Below, one piece after another: positions 40,001 to 48,061 of a DNA stretch of 64,000 nt; position 1 is the first letter of the stretch, and each line of letters starts with the position of its first letter. The notes under the pieces were generated by a model. The model was not told where the DNA came from, searched no databases, and saw only the letters and a list, made by a program, of their open reading frames with translations. A program made the translations under genes and the position numbers. The stretch covers positions 164,690 to 228,689 of the forward strand of contig NZ_JAAVTK010000009.1 in the NCBI RefSeq assembly GCF_012275535.1, in the 5' to 3' direction. This DNA is from Hymenobacter artigasi. GTDB lineage: Bacteria > Bacteroidota > Bacteroidia > Cytophagales > Hymenobacteraceae.

Positions 40001-42635
40001 CGTGGCCATCGGCAACGGCGCGGCCGTGGCCGGCACCACCTACGCCTGGAGCCCGGCCACCGGCCTGAGCAGCGCCTCGGTGCTGAACCCGACCGTGACC
40101 CTGCCCAACCTGACCGGTGCCCCCATCACCCAGACCTACACCCTGACGGCCACCACCGCCAACGGCTGCACCGCCGCCAATACCGTGGTTGTGACCATTA
40201 ACCCCGCCGCCGTGGCTGTGGCCGGGGCCAACCAGGCCGTGTGCTCGGGTTCGACCATTACGCTGGGCGCGGCCCCGGTAACGGGCTACACCTATAGCTG
40301 GAGCCCGGCCACCGGCCTGAGCAGCATTACCGTGGCCAACCCCACCTTCACGCTGACCAACACTACGACCACCCCAAACCCCATCACCTTCACGCTGACT
40401 GCCACCACCGCCAACGGCTGCGTGGCCACCAGCCCCGTGACCGTGACCGTGAACCCTGCCGCCGTGGCCGATGCCGGCCCCGCCGCCGCCGTCTGCGACC
40501 TCAAAACCATTACCCTGGGCACTCCGGCCCGCACCGGCTACACCTATAGCTGGGCCCCGGCTACGGGCCTGAGCAGCAGCACTGCCGCCCAGCCCGTGCT
40601 CACGGCCTCGAACACGACGGCCCTGCCCATCACCCGCACCTACACCGTGACGGCCACCACCGCCAATGGCTGCGTGAGCACCAGTGCCGTGGTCGTGACC
40701 ATCAACCCGCGCCCGCTGCCTTCCGCTATTGTGGGGCCGGCCTCGGTATGCCCCACGGTGACGGGCATTGCCTATTCGGTAGCTAATCCCGTGGGCTCGG
40801 CCTTTACCTGGCTGATTCGCGGCGGTACCATTGCCAGCGGCCAGGGCACCACGGCCATCGCCGTGGACTGGGGCGTGGCCAGCACCGGCGGCTACCTCAA
40901 GGTATTCAGCCTGAATGCCCAGGGTTGCTCGTCCGACACCACTACCCTGCCCATCATCATCAACCCACGCCTGCAAACGGTGCGGCCCACCGGCCCCGGC
41001 GACATTGTGGCCATAGCCCCGCTGCCGCGCGCCGTGTGCCAGGCCGATGGCCCCTACCGCTACGTGAGCGGCGTGTTTGCCAACGGTTCCAGCTACGCCT
41101 GGACCATCATCGGCGGTACGCAGGTGAGCACCCTACAGAACACGGTGACCGTGAACTGGGCTCCGGTGACGGTGCCCACCATCGGCAAGATTGTGGTGAC
41201 GGAAACCAGCAACCCCGCCAGCGGCGTGCGCTGCCTGGGCACTTCCGATACCCTCAAGGTGCTCATTAACCCCTCGCCCCGCCCCACCCTGGCCATTACC
41301 GCCCCGGTGCGCGTGTGCCAGACCAACGGCCCCGTGACCTTCGGCCTGCCCGGCGGCTTCACTGGCTCAACCTACGTGTTCCAGCTGGCGGGCGCTACCC
41401 TGGCCGGCACCGGCAATACCCGCGTGCTCGCCACGCTGCCCGCCCCCGGCACCTACACTCTTACGGTGCAGGAAACCACCTCGGCCGGCTGCACCGGCCC
41501 GGTGTACACCACGCCGTTCACGGTGGCGCCTACGCCCACCGCGCCTACCATTTCGGGCTCGGGCTTCGTGTGCAATGTGGCTACGCCGCAGCAATACGCC
41601 ATTGCCAACCCCACGGCCGGCGCCAGCTACCAATGGACCATTGTGGGTGGCACCGTCACGGCGGGCGGCACCAGCAACCAGGTTACGGTGCGCTTCAATG
41701 CCACCGGACCTTACACGGTGAGCGCTGCTGAAATCAGCGCCGCGCCTGCGTCCTGCACCGGCCCCACCACCACCCGCACCATCCTCTTCGATAGCCCGAC
41801 GCTGACCCTGACCAACGCCTCGGTAGATGCTGCCAGCAACAGCCGCGTCATCATCTCGCTGGGCACGCTCAACAGCGCTAACACGCCCAACCCGGTGCAG
41901 GTGCTGCGCCGCGTGGCGGGCTCCGGCAGCTTCGCGCCGGTGGGCACGACAACGGCTTCGGCCACCACCTTCACCGACAACAGCGCGGTGGATGCCAACG
42001 CTAATTCCTACGAGTACCAGCTCAGCCTCACCAACGGCTGCGGCACGGTTACTACTACCGGCGTGGCCCAGACCATCCGCCTGCAAGCCACTGCTACCGC
42101 CACCGCCGGCGGCCGCGACCAGGGCCGCACGGCCCTCACCTGGAACGCCTTCGTGGGCTTCGCGGTGAAGGAGTACCGCATCTACCGCCGCACCGATGCC
42201 GGCGCGCCGGTGCTTATTGCCACGGTGAGCCCGACCACGCTGCAATACACGGCCACCAACACCGACCCCAACAGCACCGCCACCGGCCTGGGCTTCAGCC
42301 AGAATTTCCGGGTGGTGGCCGCCAGCACCGACGCGACGCCGCTGCTCTCGAACTCGAACGAAACCAGCGTGAGCTTCGCCAACGCCGTGAAGACCTACAA
42401 CGTCATCACCCCGAACCGCGATGGCCAGAACGATGTGCTCGTTATCGACAACGTCGGCCTCTACCCCGGCAACACCTTCACCATCTTCAACCGCTGGGGC
42501 CGCGAGGTGTACAAAACCACCAACTACCAGAACAACTGGGGTGGCGATGACAGCACGCCCGCCGGTAACTACTTCTACATCCTCACCCTGCCCAACGGCA
42601 CGAGCGTGAAGAACTGGTTCGAAGTGGTGAAGTAG
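37089..42635 (+). CDS. Giant T9SS type B cargo protein with tandem Ig-like repeats
   Basis: A 1848-residue exported protein (leader MPTTLLRRFLGPILLLALLV, cut near AQA). The N-terminal ~330 residues (SHLLGGEMSYRYLDATGP onward) are of a type often found at the head of Bacteroidota gliding/adhesion proteins. Several PKD/Ig-like modules follow. Seven tandem repeats of ~85 residues lie at ~614-1208 (YSWSPATGLSSxTVAxPT core). More Ig-like modules follow, then a C-terminal CHU_C / type B sorting domain from ~1768 (ITPNRDGQNDVLVIDN, FNRWGREVYKT). Surface adhesion is the likely role. It follows the other T9SS cargo gene by 111 bp. Confidence 0.92.
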   Translation: MPTTLLRRFLGPILLLALLVLGVRPAQASHLLGGEMSYRYLDATGPATSPFRYEITLTIYSNGLYTNANPNNGIAAPPVSAPIEIYNRTTGVRIANYTFSRTSPTATNANLPPPIAPPVPQGCAVSGPSQPFYLCKYVQTVNLPVSFDGYYAVYSVGARNNTLTNVNNPSGGTGGNVPLTLYVSMAPPLIYNRSPVFSDTAVAIVCKNDTTITLNNAFDPDGDRLVYSFGTPYGFPTPGGTFPPFPQPVPYYPAYSAANPFGTGAGNFATINASTGIAKYGASTNGLYVVAVDVAEYRTINGVEVLIGTTRRDLQLVVSTCPPTTAPVLPAPTLTPRSYTIEEGQSLTIPITATQASGNHPLVLTVNSALLDGSGPFNTTFNGSTGTVQPGNLTGTATATGTGSVSGTFIYNSACGQARTTPYDLGVTVKDNGCGGKLASDIFRVTVTRAAGPNAITGPTTVCDPATVRTYTAAGPVPASYRWRITGGTITSGQGTNAVQVTWASANTTGTLSLKGISTYGCLSDSVVKTVDIRPLPALTATALAPSICLGTSTTLTVTGLAGLTYVWSGGGISSTSTTVTVTPTATTTYTVTGTDGTCSITATVTVTVTPPPVANAGPARTICPNVASTPLGVAAVTGFTYTWTPALGLSSTTVAQPTVTLPNTTGAAITQTYTLTVSSGPSCSSTSSVVVTVSPAAVADAGPARSTCSGVASAAIGTAALAGYTYSWSPATGLSSATVAQPTVTLPNLTGTPITQTYTVTATNSTGCTATSTVIITINPAAVAVPGPAISFCSGTVSAPLGGTATPVAGTTYSWSPATGLSDPTVANPTVTGINTTGVPIVRTYTLITTSPLGCPSAPATVVVTINPAAVADAGLAKATCSNVPVAIGNGAAVAGTTYAWSPATGLSSTSVLNPTVTLPNLTGAPITQTYTLTATTANGCTATNTVVVTINPAAVADAGLAKATCSNVPVAIGNGAAVAGTTYAWSPATGLSSASVLNPTVTLPNLTGAPITQTYTLTATTANGCTAANTVVVTINPAAVAVAGANQAVCSGSTITLGAAPVTGYTYSWSPATGLSSITVANPTFTLTNTTTTPNPITFTLTATTANGCVATSPVTVTVNPAAVADAGPAAAVCDLKTITLGTPARTGYTYSWAPATGLSSSTAAQPVLTASNTTALPITRTYTVTATTANGCVSTSAVVVTINPRPLPSAIVGPASVCPTVTGIAYSVANPVGSAFTWLIRGGTIASGQGTTAIAVDWGVASTGGYLKVFSLNAQGCSSDTTTLPIIINPRLQTVRPTGPGDIVAIAPLPRAVCQADGPYRYVSGVFANGSSYAWTIIGGTQVSTLQNTVTVNWAPVTVPTIGKIVVTETSNPASGVRCLGTSDTLKVLINPSPRPTLAITAPVRVCQTNGPVTFGLPGGFTGSTYVFQLAGATLAGTGNTRVLATLPAPGTYTLTVQETTSAGCTGPVYTTPFTVAPTPTAPTISGSGFVCNVATPQQYAIANPTAGASYQWTIVGGTVTAGGTSNQVTVRFNATGPYTVSAAEISAAPASCTGPTTTRTILFDSPTLTLTNASVDAASNSRVIISLGTLNSANTPNPVQVLRRVAGSGSFAPVGTTTASATTFTDNSAVDANANSYEYQLSLTNGCGTVTTTGVAQTIRLQATATATAGGRDQGRTALTWNAFVGFAVKEYRIYRRTDAGAPVLIATVSPTTLQYTATNTDPNSTATGLGFSQNFRVVAASTDATPLLSNSNETSVSFANAVKTYNVITPNRDGQNDVLVIDNVGLYPGNTFTIFNRWGREVYKTTNYQNNWGGDDSTPAGNYFYILTLPNGTSVKNWFEVVK
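38928..40713 (+). repeat. Seven tandem ~255-bp repeats inside the giant T9SS gene
   Basis: Units start at about 38928, 39183, 39438, 39702, 39957, 40212 and 40464, spaced 252-264 bp. Units four and five differ at only about 13 of 255 bases, which points to a recent duplication. Confidence 0.93.
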
Positions 42636-42844
42636 ACCACGGATTGGCTCGAATTTTAGCGGATTTCCCGGATTTTGTAGCCGATTGATTACCTAAAAAA
42701 AGCCTGCCGGTTGGCAGGCTTTTTTATTGCCTGCTGTTTTCCGGGACTTTCTGCCCCGTCCCTCCATCGCCGTCCCGCACGGCTGGCGGGGTAATCGGCC
42801 ACAAAATCCGGGAAATCCGCTAAAACCCGAGCCAATCCGTGGTC
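42635..42844. repeat. Inverted repeat of the ACCACGGATT family
   Basis: Arms 42635-42686 and 42793-42844 (52 bp, three mismatches). The first base is the last base of the giant gene's TAG stop. The loop holds a terminator. The same family recurs at 55601-55775. Confidence 0.93.
42695..42725 (+). terminator. Terminator nested in the repeat loop
   Basis: An 8-bp stem (agcctgcc / ggcaggct) is flanked by six A and a run of T. It ends the giant T9SS gene. Confidence 0.88.
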
Positions 42845-42851
42845 CGGGCAG

Positions 42852-42859
42852 TAGTTTTG
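42852..42859 (+). promoter_or_regulatory. -7 box (TAGTTTTG) directly before rlmD
   Basis: TAGTTTTG fits TAnnTTTG and ends 7 bp before the ATG at 42867, so a leaderless or near-leaderless mRNA is predicted. Confidence 0.45.
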
Positions 42860-42866
42860 TCTTCTT

Positions 42867-44279
42867 ATGAGCCGAGCCAAAAAAATAGCCCCCGAGTTAC
42901 TCCGCAACGTCACCATTCAGGACATGGTGGCCGAAGGCAAATGCCTGGTGCGCGTCGAAAACCTCGTCATTTTCGTGTCGCAGGTCGCCCCCGGCGATGT
43001 CGTGGATTTGTACATCACCAAAGCCAAGAAGACGTTTCTGGAAGCCGTACCGGTGAAGTTTCACCAGTATTCCGACCTGCGCGTCACGCCGTTTTGCCAG
43101 CACTTTGGTACCTGCGGCGGCTGCAAGTGGCAGCATATCGGCTACGATACCCAGCTGCATTTCAAGCAGCAGCAGGTGGTGGACCAGCTCACCCGCATCG
43201 GCAAAGTGGCGTTGCCCGAGATTCCATTCATCCTCGCTTCGCCCCAGCGCACCTACTACCGCAACAAGCTCGAATACACGTTCTCGGACAACGGCTGGCT
43301 GACCACCGAGCAAATCAACGACGACACCCAGACCTTCGACCGCAACGTGCTGGGCTTCCACACCCCCGCCCGCTTCGATAAGATTATCGACGTGCAGCAC
43401 TGCCACCTCCAGGCCGAGCCCAGCAACGAAATCCGCCTCTTCATCCGCGACTACGGCCGCAAGCACGGCCTCGAATTTGGCAACATGGTGCGCCAGACCG
43501 GCAACCTGCGCAACCTCATCATCCGCACCGCCCAGAGCACCGGCGAAATCATGGTGATTCTGCAGTGCTACCGCCCCCACGAGAGCATTGAGCCCCTGCT
43601 CGACGCCCTCTACGCCAAGTTCCCCGGCATCACCTCCCTCAACTACGTCCTCAACAGCAAGGGCAACGAAACCTTCCACGACCTCGAAGTGGTGACCTAC
43701 AAAGGCAAGCCCTACATCGAGGAAGAAATGGAAGGCCTGCGCTTCCGCATCGGCCCCAAGTCCTTCTACCAAACCAACTCCGAAGGCGCCCACCAGCTCT
43801 ACAAAGTAGCCCGCGACTTCGCCGACCTTAAGGGCGATGAGCTCGTGTACGACCTCTACACGGGGGCCGGCACCATCGCCAGCTTCGTGGCTCACCAGGC
43901 CCGCAAAGTCATCGGCGTCGAGTACGTGGAGCAGGCCGTGGCCGACGCCCACGTCAACGCCGAAATCAACAACATCACCAACATGGAGTTCTACGCCGGC
44001 GACATGAAGGACATCCTAACGGCAGAATTCACCGCCCGCCACGGCCGCCCCGACGTCCTCATCACCGACCCGCCACGCGCCGGCATGCACCCCGACGTCG
44101 TGGCCCGCCTCCTGGAGCTGCGCGCCCCCCGCATCGTCTACATCAGTTGCAACCCCGCCACCCAGGCCCGCGACCTAGAGCTACTAGATGCCGCGTATCG
44201 CGTGACGCGCGTGCAGCCGGTGGATATGTTCCCCCACACCCACCACGTGGAGAATGTGGTGGCGCTGGAGTTGAAGTAA
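42867..44279 (+). CDS. rlmD: 23S rRNA (uracil-C5)-methyltransferase RlmD/TrmA family
   Basis: A 470-residue enzyme. An N-terminal TRAM-like region is followed by the iron-sulfur motif FCQHFGTCGGCKWQHI (CxxxxxCGGC plus an upstream Cys). The SAM site is YDLYTGAGTIASFVAHQ, the catalytic stretch is ITDPPRAGMHPDVV, and ISCNPATQARDLELL carries the nucleophile Cys. The family makes 5-methyluridine in 23S rRNA (U1939 for RlmD) or tRNA; RlmD is the best guess because the Fe-S cluster is present. The gene starts right after a -7 box. Confidence 0.88.
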   Translation: MSRAKKIAPELLRNVTIQDMVAEGKCLVRVENLVIFVSQVAPGDVVDLYITKAKKTFLEAVPVKFHQYSDLRVTPFCQHFGTCGGCKWQHIGYDTQLHFKQQQVVDQLTRIGKVALPEIPFILASPQRTYYRNKLEYTFSDNGWLTTEQINDDTQTFDRNVLGFHTPARFDKIIDVQHCHLQAEPSNEIRLFIRDYGRKHGLEFGNMVRQTGNLRNLIIRTAQSTGEIMVILQCYRPHESIEPLLDALYAKFPGITSLNYVLNSKGNETFHDLEVVTYKGKPYIEEEMEGLRFRIGPKSFYQTNSEGAHQLYKVARDFADLKGDELVYDLYTGAGTIASFVAHQARKVIGVEYVEQAVADAHVNAEINNITNMEFYAGDMKDILTAEFTARHGRPDVLITDPPRAGMHPDVVARLLELRAPRIVYISCNPATQARDLELLDAAYRVTRVQPVDMFPHTHHVENVVALELK

Positions 44280-44299
44280 CGCAAATTTGTTCAGCCTTG

Positions 44300-44905
44300 A
44301 TGGACAGCAAAAAACCTGCTAATCGACTCATTAAGGCAATTTTTATATGCCTTGCATTCCTGCTGTTAACGGGTTTTTACTATCATCTTGACAAATACCT
44401 AACTGGTCTTATTTTCATTATTCTTACGCTATGCATCCCAATTTTATTTTTATTTATTGTCGTCTATGCTTTCAAAGAATTATTTGATATTATCCGAAAC
44501 AAGCAGAAGCGAAACACAATAAACGCACTACCATCTGTTTTATATTTTCTGACCTCAAGTTATTTGTTATTCAGCCCCTACCAGTTTTCTTCAGAGAATC
44601 TAGAAAGCCCAGTAACAATAAGAGCTTGTTATGAGGGCACTCAAAACCAAGCAACAATCAAGTTTCGTCAAGACAAAAGTTTTGAATTAAACTGGACTGG
44701 CATTTTTTTCTCTAATTCCTGGTACACTGGAAATTACATCCAGAACGGAGACACATTAATACTCAATTACAGAAATGAAAAACCTGTTCGATTTGGCCAT
44801 TTAATAATTATCAAAAACGGCGAATTACAAACAATTAAAACTACTAGTGACTCATTAGAAAACATTGTTCCTTTCTATTTGGGCTATTGTAAACATCTTA
44901 ACTAA
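44300..44905 (+). CDS. AT-rich orphan membrane protein
   Basis: A 201-residue protein. Three hydrophobic segments lie in the first ~110 residues (ICLAFLLLTGFYY, LIFIILTLCIPILFLFIVVY, VLYFLTSSYLLF). The C-terminal ~100 residues are soluble and beta-rich (CYEGTQNQATIKFRQDKSFE, NYIQNGDTLILNYRN). The DNA is much lower in GC than rlmD before it and the gene after it, so it looks acquired. It is squeezed between them with gaps of 20 and 2 bp. The start at 44300 begins the AT-rich part; upstream codons overlap rlmD. No family recognised. Confidence 0.65.
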   Translation: MDSKKPANRLIKAIFICLAFLLLTGFYYHLDKYLTGLIFIILTLCIPILFLFIVVYAFKELFDIIRNKQKRNTINALPSVLYFLTSSYLLFSPYQFSSENLESPVTIRACYEGTQNQATIKFRQDKSFELNWTGIFFSNSWYTGNYIQNGDTLILNYRNEKPVRFGHLIIIKNGELQTIKTTSDSLENIVPFYLGYCKHLN

Positions 44906-44907
44906 GA

Positions 44908-45282
44908 ATGGATTACTTCAACGACCCTGAACTCAACGGCAAATACCTCGGCACCATCACCAAGGATTTCGTCGTCGTGTCCGACACCCTGCTGGAAGCC
45001 TCTTCCCAGATTCGCAAGGGCGACTTCAGCCAATACCCCATTTTCGTCTTTGCCAAGCAGGAAGTGCCCCTCGGCGGCCTCCTCGTCAACGCCGATGATT
45101 TGAATCTGGAGTGGCACGTCTTCGCCAGCTACCTGGAGCTATTCGTGCAGCAAGGCATCATCGACGTCGATGGCGTCGAAGCCTTCCGGGCTACTTACAA
45201 AGACGCCGACGAATTCTGCTGCCTCTTCGTGCTTGATGAGACGTTCACGAATTTTGTGTTCGTGCCCTACCCGGAGGATTAG
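44908..45282 (+). CDS. Conserved hypothetical cytosolic protein
   Basis: A 124-residue acidic protein starting MDYFNDPELNGKYLGTITKD, without signal peptide or membrane segments. Segments such as QIRKGDFSQYPIFVFAKQEV and FCCLFVLDETFTNFVFVPYP suggest a compact alpha/beta fold, and I have the impression it belongs to a Bacteroidota-specific family. It starts 2 bp after the AT-rich membrane gene, with GC content back to normal. No function can be assigned. Confidence 0.7.
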   Translation: MDYFNDPELNGKYLGTITKDFVVVSDTLLEASSQIRKGDFSQYPIFVFAKQEVPLGGLLVNADDLNLEWHVFASYLELFVQQGIIDVDGVEAFRATYKDADEFCCLFVLDETFTNFVFVPYPED

Positions 45283-45285
45283 AAC

Positions 45286-45440
45286 AGCCCCGGAGGGGCG
45301 ACATATCGGTAGTAACTCCCACTACCAGGAAACTTCGAAGCCCCAGCGGGGCGACATTCGTTCAACGAGTGTCGCCCCGCTGGGGCTTCGTGGTTTTAAC
45401 CATTCGGTTTTTACTACCGATATGCCGCCCCGCTGGGGCT
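45286..45440. repeat. Nested inverted repeats of the GCCCCAGCGGGGCGACA family
   Basis: An inner pair (45336-45360 / 45366-45390, one mismatch) sits inside an outer pair (45286-45315 / 45411-45440, several mismatches, ending in ATATCGGTAGTAA-type sequence). It lies between convergent genes. Confidence 0.9.
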
Positions 45441-45452
45441 TGCGTACGCACC

Positions 45453-46490
45453 CTACCCCACCAACTCACCTTGCGGCTGCGGAATCCCGCGCAGCACCTC
45501 CGCCAGCAATTGATAGGAATAGACCCGCGCCTCGTGGCTGAAAACATTGGTAACAGCCATGATTTCATTCACCTGTGTCTCGTTCACAAAAGCCTGCAAA
45601 TCTTGCTCAACGGTAGCTTTGCTGCCAATGAAAGCACAGGCCAGCATCTGCTCCACGGCGTATTGCTGCGCGGGCTCCCACAACCCGGCCATCGACTCGA
45701 CGGGCGGCTGCAACGGCGCCGGCCGGCCCTTAATCACGCCTAACATAAACTGCTTGAGCGACGTGGCTAGGTGCTGCGCCTCGGCGTCGGTATCGGCGGC
45801 CACCACGTTCACGCAGGCAATGACGTAGGGGGCGGCCAGCGCGGCCGACGGCCGGAAGTTCTGGCGGTATATCTCCAACGCCGCAAATAGCTGGCCCGGC
45901 GCGAAGTGGCTGGCAAACGCATACGGCAGGCCCAGCGCGGCAGCCAGGTAGGCGCTATCGGTACTGGAACCCAGAATCCAGATGGGTACCTCCAGCCCTT
46001 CGCCCGGAATGGCGCGCACCGTGGCCGTGCTGTTGGCCGCCGAGAAATAGGCTTGAAGCTGCTGAATGTCGCGGGGGAAATCCTGCGGGCCACCGAAGCG
46101 GCTGCCCCGTATAGCCTGCGCCGTCACCTGGTCGGAGCCGGGGGCGCGGCCCAGCCCCAAATCAATTCGGCCGGGGTAGAGCGAGGCCAGCGTGCCCAAC
46201 TGCTCGGCAACTACCAGCGGCGCGTGGTTGGGCAGCATGATGCCGCCTGAGCCCACCCGCAGCGTGCTGGTGCCGCCCGCGATGTAGCCAATCAGCACCA
46301 CCGGGGCCGAGCTGGCCACGCTGGCCATGTTGTGGTGCTCGGAAAGCCAGTAGCGGGTATAGCCCGCCTTCTCCACTTCCTGCGCCAGGTTCAGGCTGTG
46401 GCGGAAGGTATCGGCCGGCGTGCTGCCGGCATTAATGGGGGCCAAATCCAGCACGGAGTAGGCCAGGGGAGCAAACGAATCAGTTGTCAT
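45453..46490 (-). CDS. LLM-class flavin-dependent oxidoreductase (luciferase-like)
   Basis: A 345-residue cytosolic enzyme of the bacterial luciferase-like monooxygenase superfamily, closest in pattern to the YhbW-type group: YSVLDLAPINAGSTPADTFR, YTRYWLSEHHNMASVASSAP, LRVGSGGIMLPNHAPLVVAE and GRIDLGLGRAPGSDQ. It should use FMNH2 (or F420) on an unknown substrate. The ATG at 46490 (MTTDSFAPL) was selected; the longer upstream reading would run through an inverted repeat. Confidence 0.92.
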   Translation of the reverse strand: MTTDSFAPLAYSVLDLAPINAGSTPADTFRHSLNLAQEVEKAGYTRYWLSEHHNMASVASSAPVVLIGYIAGGTSTLRVGSGGIMLPNHAPLVVAEQLGTLASLYPGRIDLGLGRAPGSDQVTAQAIRGSRFGGPQDFPRDIQQLQAYFSAANSTATVRAIPGEGLEVPIWILGSSTDSAYLAAALGLPYAFASHFAPGQLFAALEIYRQNFRPSAALAAPYVIACVNVVAADTDAEAQHLATSLKQFMLGVIKGRPAPLQPPVESMAGLWEPAQQYAVEQMLACAFIGSKATVEQDLQAFVNETQVNEIMAVTNVFSHEARVYSYQLLAEVLRGIPQPQGELVG

Positions 46491-46613
46491 GAACGGAGAA
46501 TTAGAAGGAAGAGGCCGCTGGCCAGCAGCTACAAGCTGCAGAGGGGCCGGGGCGGACGGTGTATAACGCCTCAAGCGGGCAATTGATTCTTTTGCTTCTG
46601 TTATCAAAGCCAA

Positions 46614-46671
46614 AAAGCCCCAACGGGCACCCCAGACGTTGGCGAACATCTGGGGTGCCCGTTGGGGCTTT
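46614..46671. repeat. Inverted repeat, 23-bp perfect arms, terminator-like
   Basis: Arms 46614-46636 and 46649-46671 (AAAGCCCCAACGGGCACCCC) are perfect and flanked by A/T runs. It lies between two minus-strand genes and could end transcription of the upstream SnoaL-like gene. Confidence 0.85.
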
Positions 46672-46690
46672 CAATTAGTGGGTAGCGTAG

Positions 46691-46716
46691 TAGCGCGGAC
46701 TTTGTAGTCCGCGCTA
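46691..46716. repeat. Hairpin TAGCGCGGACT / AGTCCGCGCTA
   Basis: An 11-bp perfect stem with a 4-base loop ends 3 bp after the stop of the SnoaL-like gene. It is related to the arms of the repeat at 58389-58473. Confidence 0.8.
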
Positions 46717-46719
46717 TTT

Positions 46720-47184
46720 TTAATTCCGGCGCTGCACTGGCAGGTCTTCCAACTGCGCGTAGCTCAGCTTCCAGGTATTATCGGCGGCTTTTTTCCAGAA
46801 GAAAATGTAGTTGCCTTCGCCGAAACCGGCGGGCTCGCCGGGAGCGGCGGGCTGCACATCTACCGAGAACGTGCCGGCCTCGTAGGCGCTGTTGTCGTCG
46901 GTGTTGCTGCTGCTCACGCTGGTTTTCAGGTTGGCGATGGTTGGAATCGTGGCGCTCACCCATTTCTGGCCTACTTCGTCCTTGCCCTTCCAGTGGGCGT
47001 TGCCCTGCACGAAGGTGATGTCGTCGGCCATCATGCCGGTGATTTTACCCGTGTCGCGGCTATTCCAGGCCGTGATAAAGTCGCGGTTCAGGTTCTGCAC
47101 GTTGGCCGTGTCGGCGGGCGCTTTCGAGCAGGAAGAAGTGAGGGCGGCGGCAGCCAGCAACAGGCTACAAACGAGGGATTTCAT
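46720..47184 (-). CDS. SnoaL/DUF4440-like lipoprotein
   Basis: A 154-residue protein with leader MKSLVCSLLLAAAAL and lipobox LTSSC. The mature part resembles the NTF2-like/SnoaL or DUF4440 fold: NLNRDFITAWNSRDTGKITG, MMADDITFVQGNAHWKGKDE and NYIFFWKKAADNTWKLSYAQ. Such domains bind small ligands or act as simple enzymes; the role here is unknown. The start at 47184 gives the lipoprotein leader. Confidence 0.85.
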   Translation of the reverse strand: MKSLVCSLLLAAAALTSSCSKAPADTANVQNLNRDFITAWNSRDTGKITGMMADDITFVQGNAHWKGKDEVGQKWVSATIPTIANLKTSVSSSNTDDNSAYEAGTFSVDVQPAAPGEPAGFGEGNYIFFWKKAADNTWKLSYAQLEDLPVQRRN

Positions 47185-47306
47185 ACATCCGGGGAATTGG
47201 TGAAAGAAATAGTGGCGGGCAGCTGTGCCCACCGCGGCAACTGGTCAGAAACAATCAACCCCCGGGCGCAGGCGCCCAGGGGTTGCAAAATAATGCGAAG
47301 CGGCAA

Positions 47307-47828
47307 TTACCAGCTTTTCCGACGATACTCGGAAGTGCCGTAGGGGTGCGAAGCATCGCCGTAGGCAGGGTTGGGCAGGTAAGCGGCGTTTGAGGGAGCC
47401 GGCTGCGCGGCGGGCTGCATGCCGCCCACCATGGTGCTGGAAGCCGTCAGGCTATTGGCGGGCACCAGGGCCGTTTGCGTGGTGCGGGTGGTGGTAACGG
47501 TCGGGCGGTTGCGGGCCAGGGCCAGCTCGCGGCGGTAGTTGGCTTCACGGGCGGCCACGGCGCGCTGCTGGGCGGCGGCGGCGGCACGCTGCTTTTTCTT
47601 GTTGTCGATGTGCTTACCAACACCGTAGCCAATGGCACCACCGGCCACGCCACCTACCACGCCACCCACGGCCCGGTTGCGCTTGTTGATGATGGCTCCG
47701 GCAGCAGCCCCGCCCAGGCCACCGATAACGGCACCTTTGGCCTGCGGGCTCCACTGTGCGTGGGCAGCAGGAGCATGAAACGAAGTGAGCAGGATAATGA
47801 AAGCGAAGAGATACGGGAGCTTATTCAT
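47307..47828 (-). CDS. Glycine-zipper (YMGG-like) exported protein
   Basis: A 173-residue protein with signal peptide MNKLPYLFAFIILLTSFHAP (cut after AHA). Residues ~30-75 form a glycine-zipper: GAVIGGLGGAAAGAIINKRN and GGVVGGVAGGAIGYGVGKHI, typical of YMGG-like or SlyB-like envelope proteins. A basic helix follows (KKKQRAAAAAQQRAVAARE), then a low-complexity tail. It is expected in the periplasm or outer membrane. The ATG at 47828 is preferred over one four codons upstream because it gives a tidy leader. Confidence 0.85.
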   Translation of the reverse strand: MNKLPYLFAFIILLTSFHAPAAHAQWSPQAKGAVIGGLGGAAAGAIINKRNRAVGGVVGGVAGGAIGYGVGKHIDNKKKQRAAAAAQQRAVAAREANYRRELALARNRPTVTTTRTTQTALVPANSLTASSTMVGGMQPAAQPAPSNAAYLPNPAYGDASHPYGTSEYRRKSW

Positions 47829-48061
47829 GGCCGAAGTCATTAGGGAATGAGAGATTTACTCGGAACGTAAGAGTCGGCTTGACAAGGAGTGTGCCAGTTC
47901 CGAAAGGGGCAGCTGCCGGGCTAAACGGTAGCGGCCCCTAAAAGTTTATTATCGGACTCGTTATCTAATTTAAAAACGGACGTTGCGCCGGCAGCTATTA
48001 TGCCCGGTGTTTCAACGGGCAATCAGAAACAGCCGCCGCATTAGCCACTGCGTAGCATTAG

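Noticed and set aside
38928..40713. Tandem repeats as a CRISPR array
   Set aside because: Units are ~255 bp, in frame and protein-coding, without short identical repeats and unique spacers.
38664..40976. Open frame of ~770 codons on the minus strand inside the giant T9SS gene
   Set aside because: It is the antisense of GC-rich tandem repeats; the product is low-complexity (Gly/His/Arg) and the plus-strand frame has clear domains and a sorting signal.
46491..46649. N-terminal extension of the LLM oxidoreductase up to 46649
   Set aside because: The extension runs into an inverted repeat and lacks family similarity; the conserved start is at 46490.
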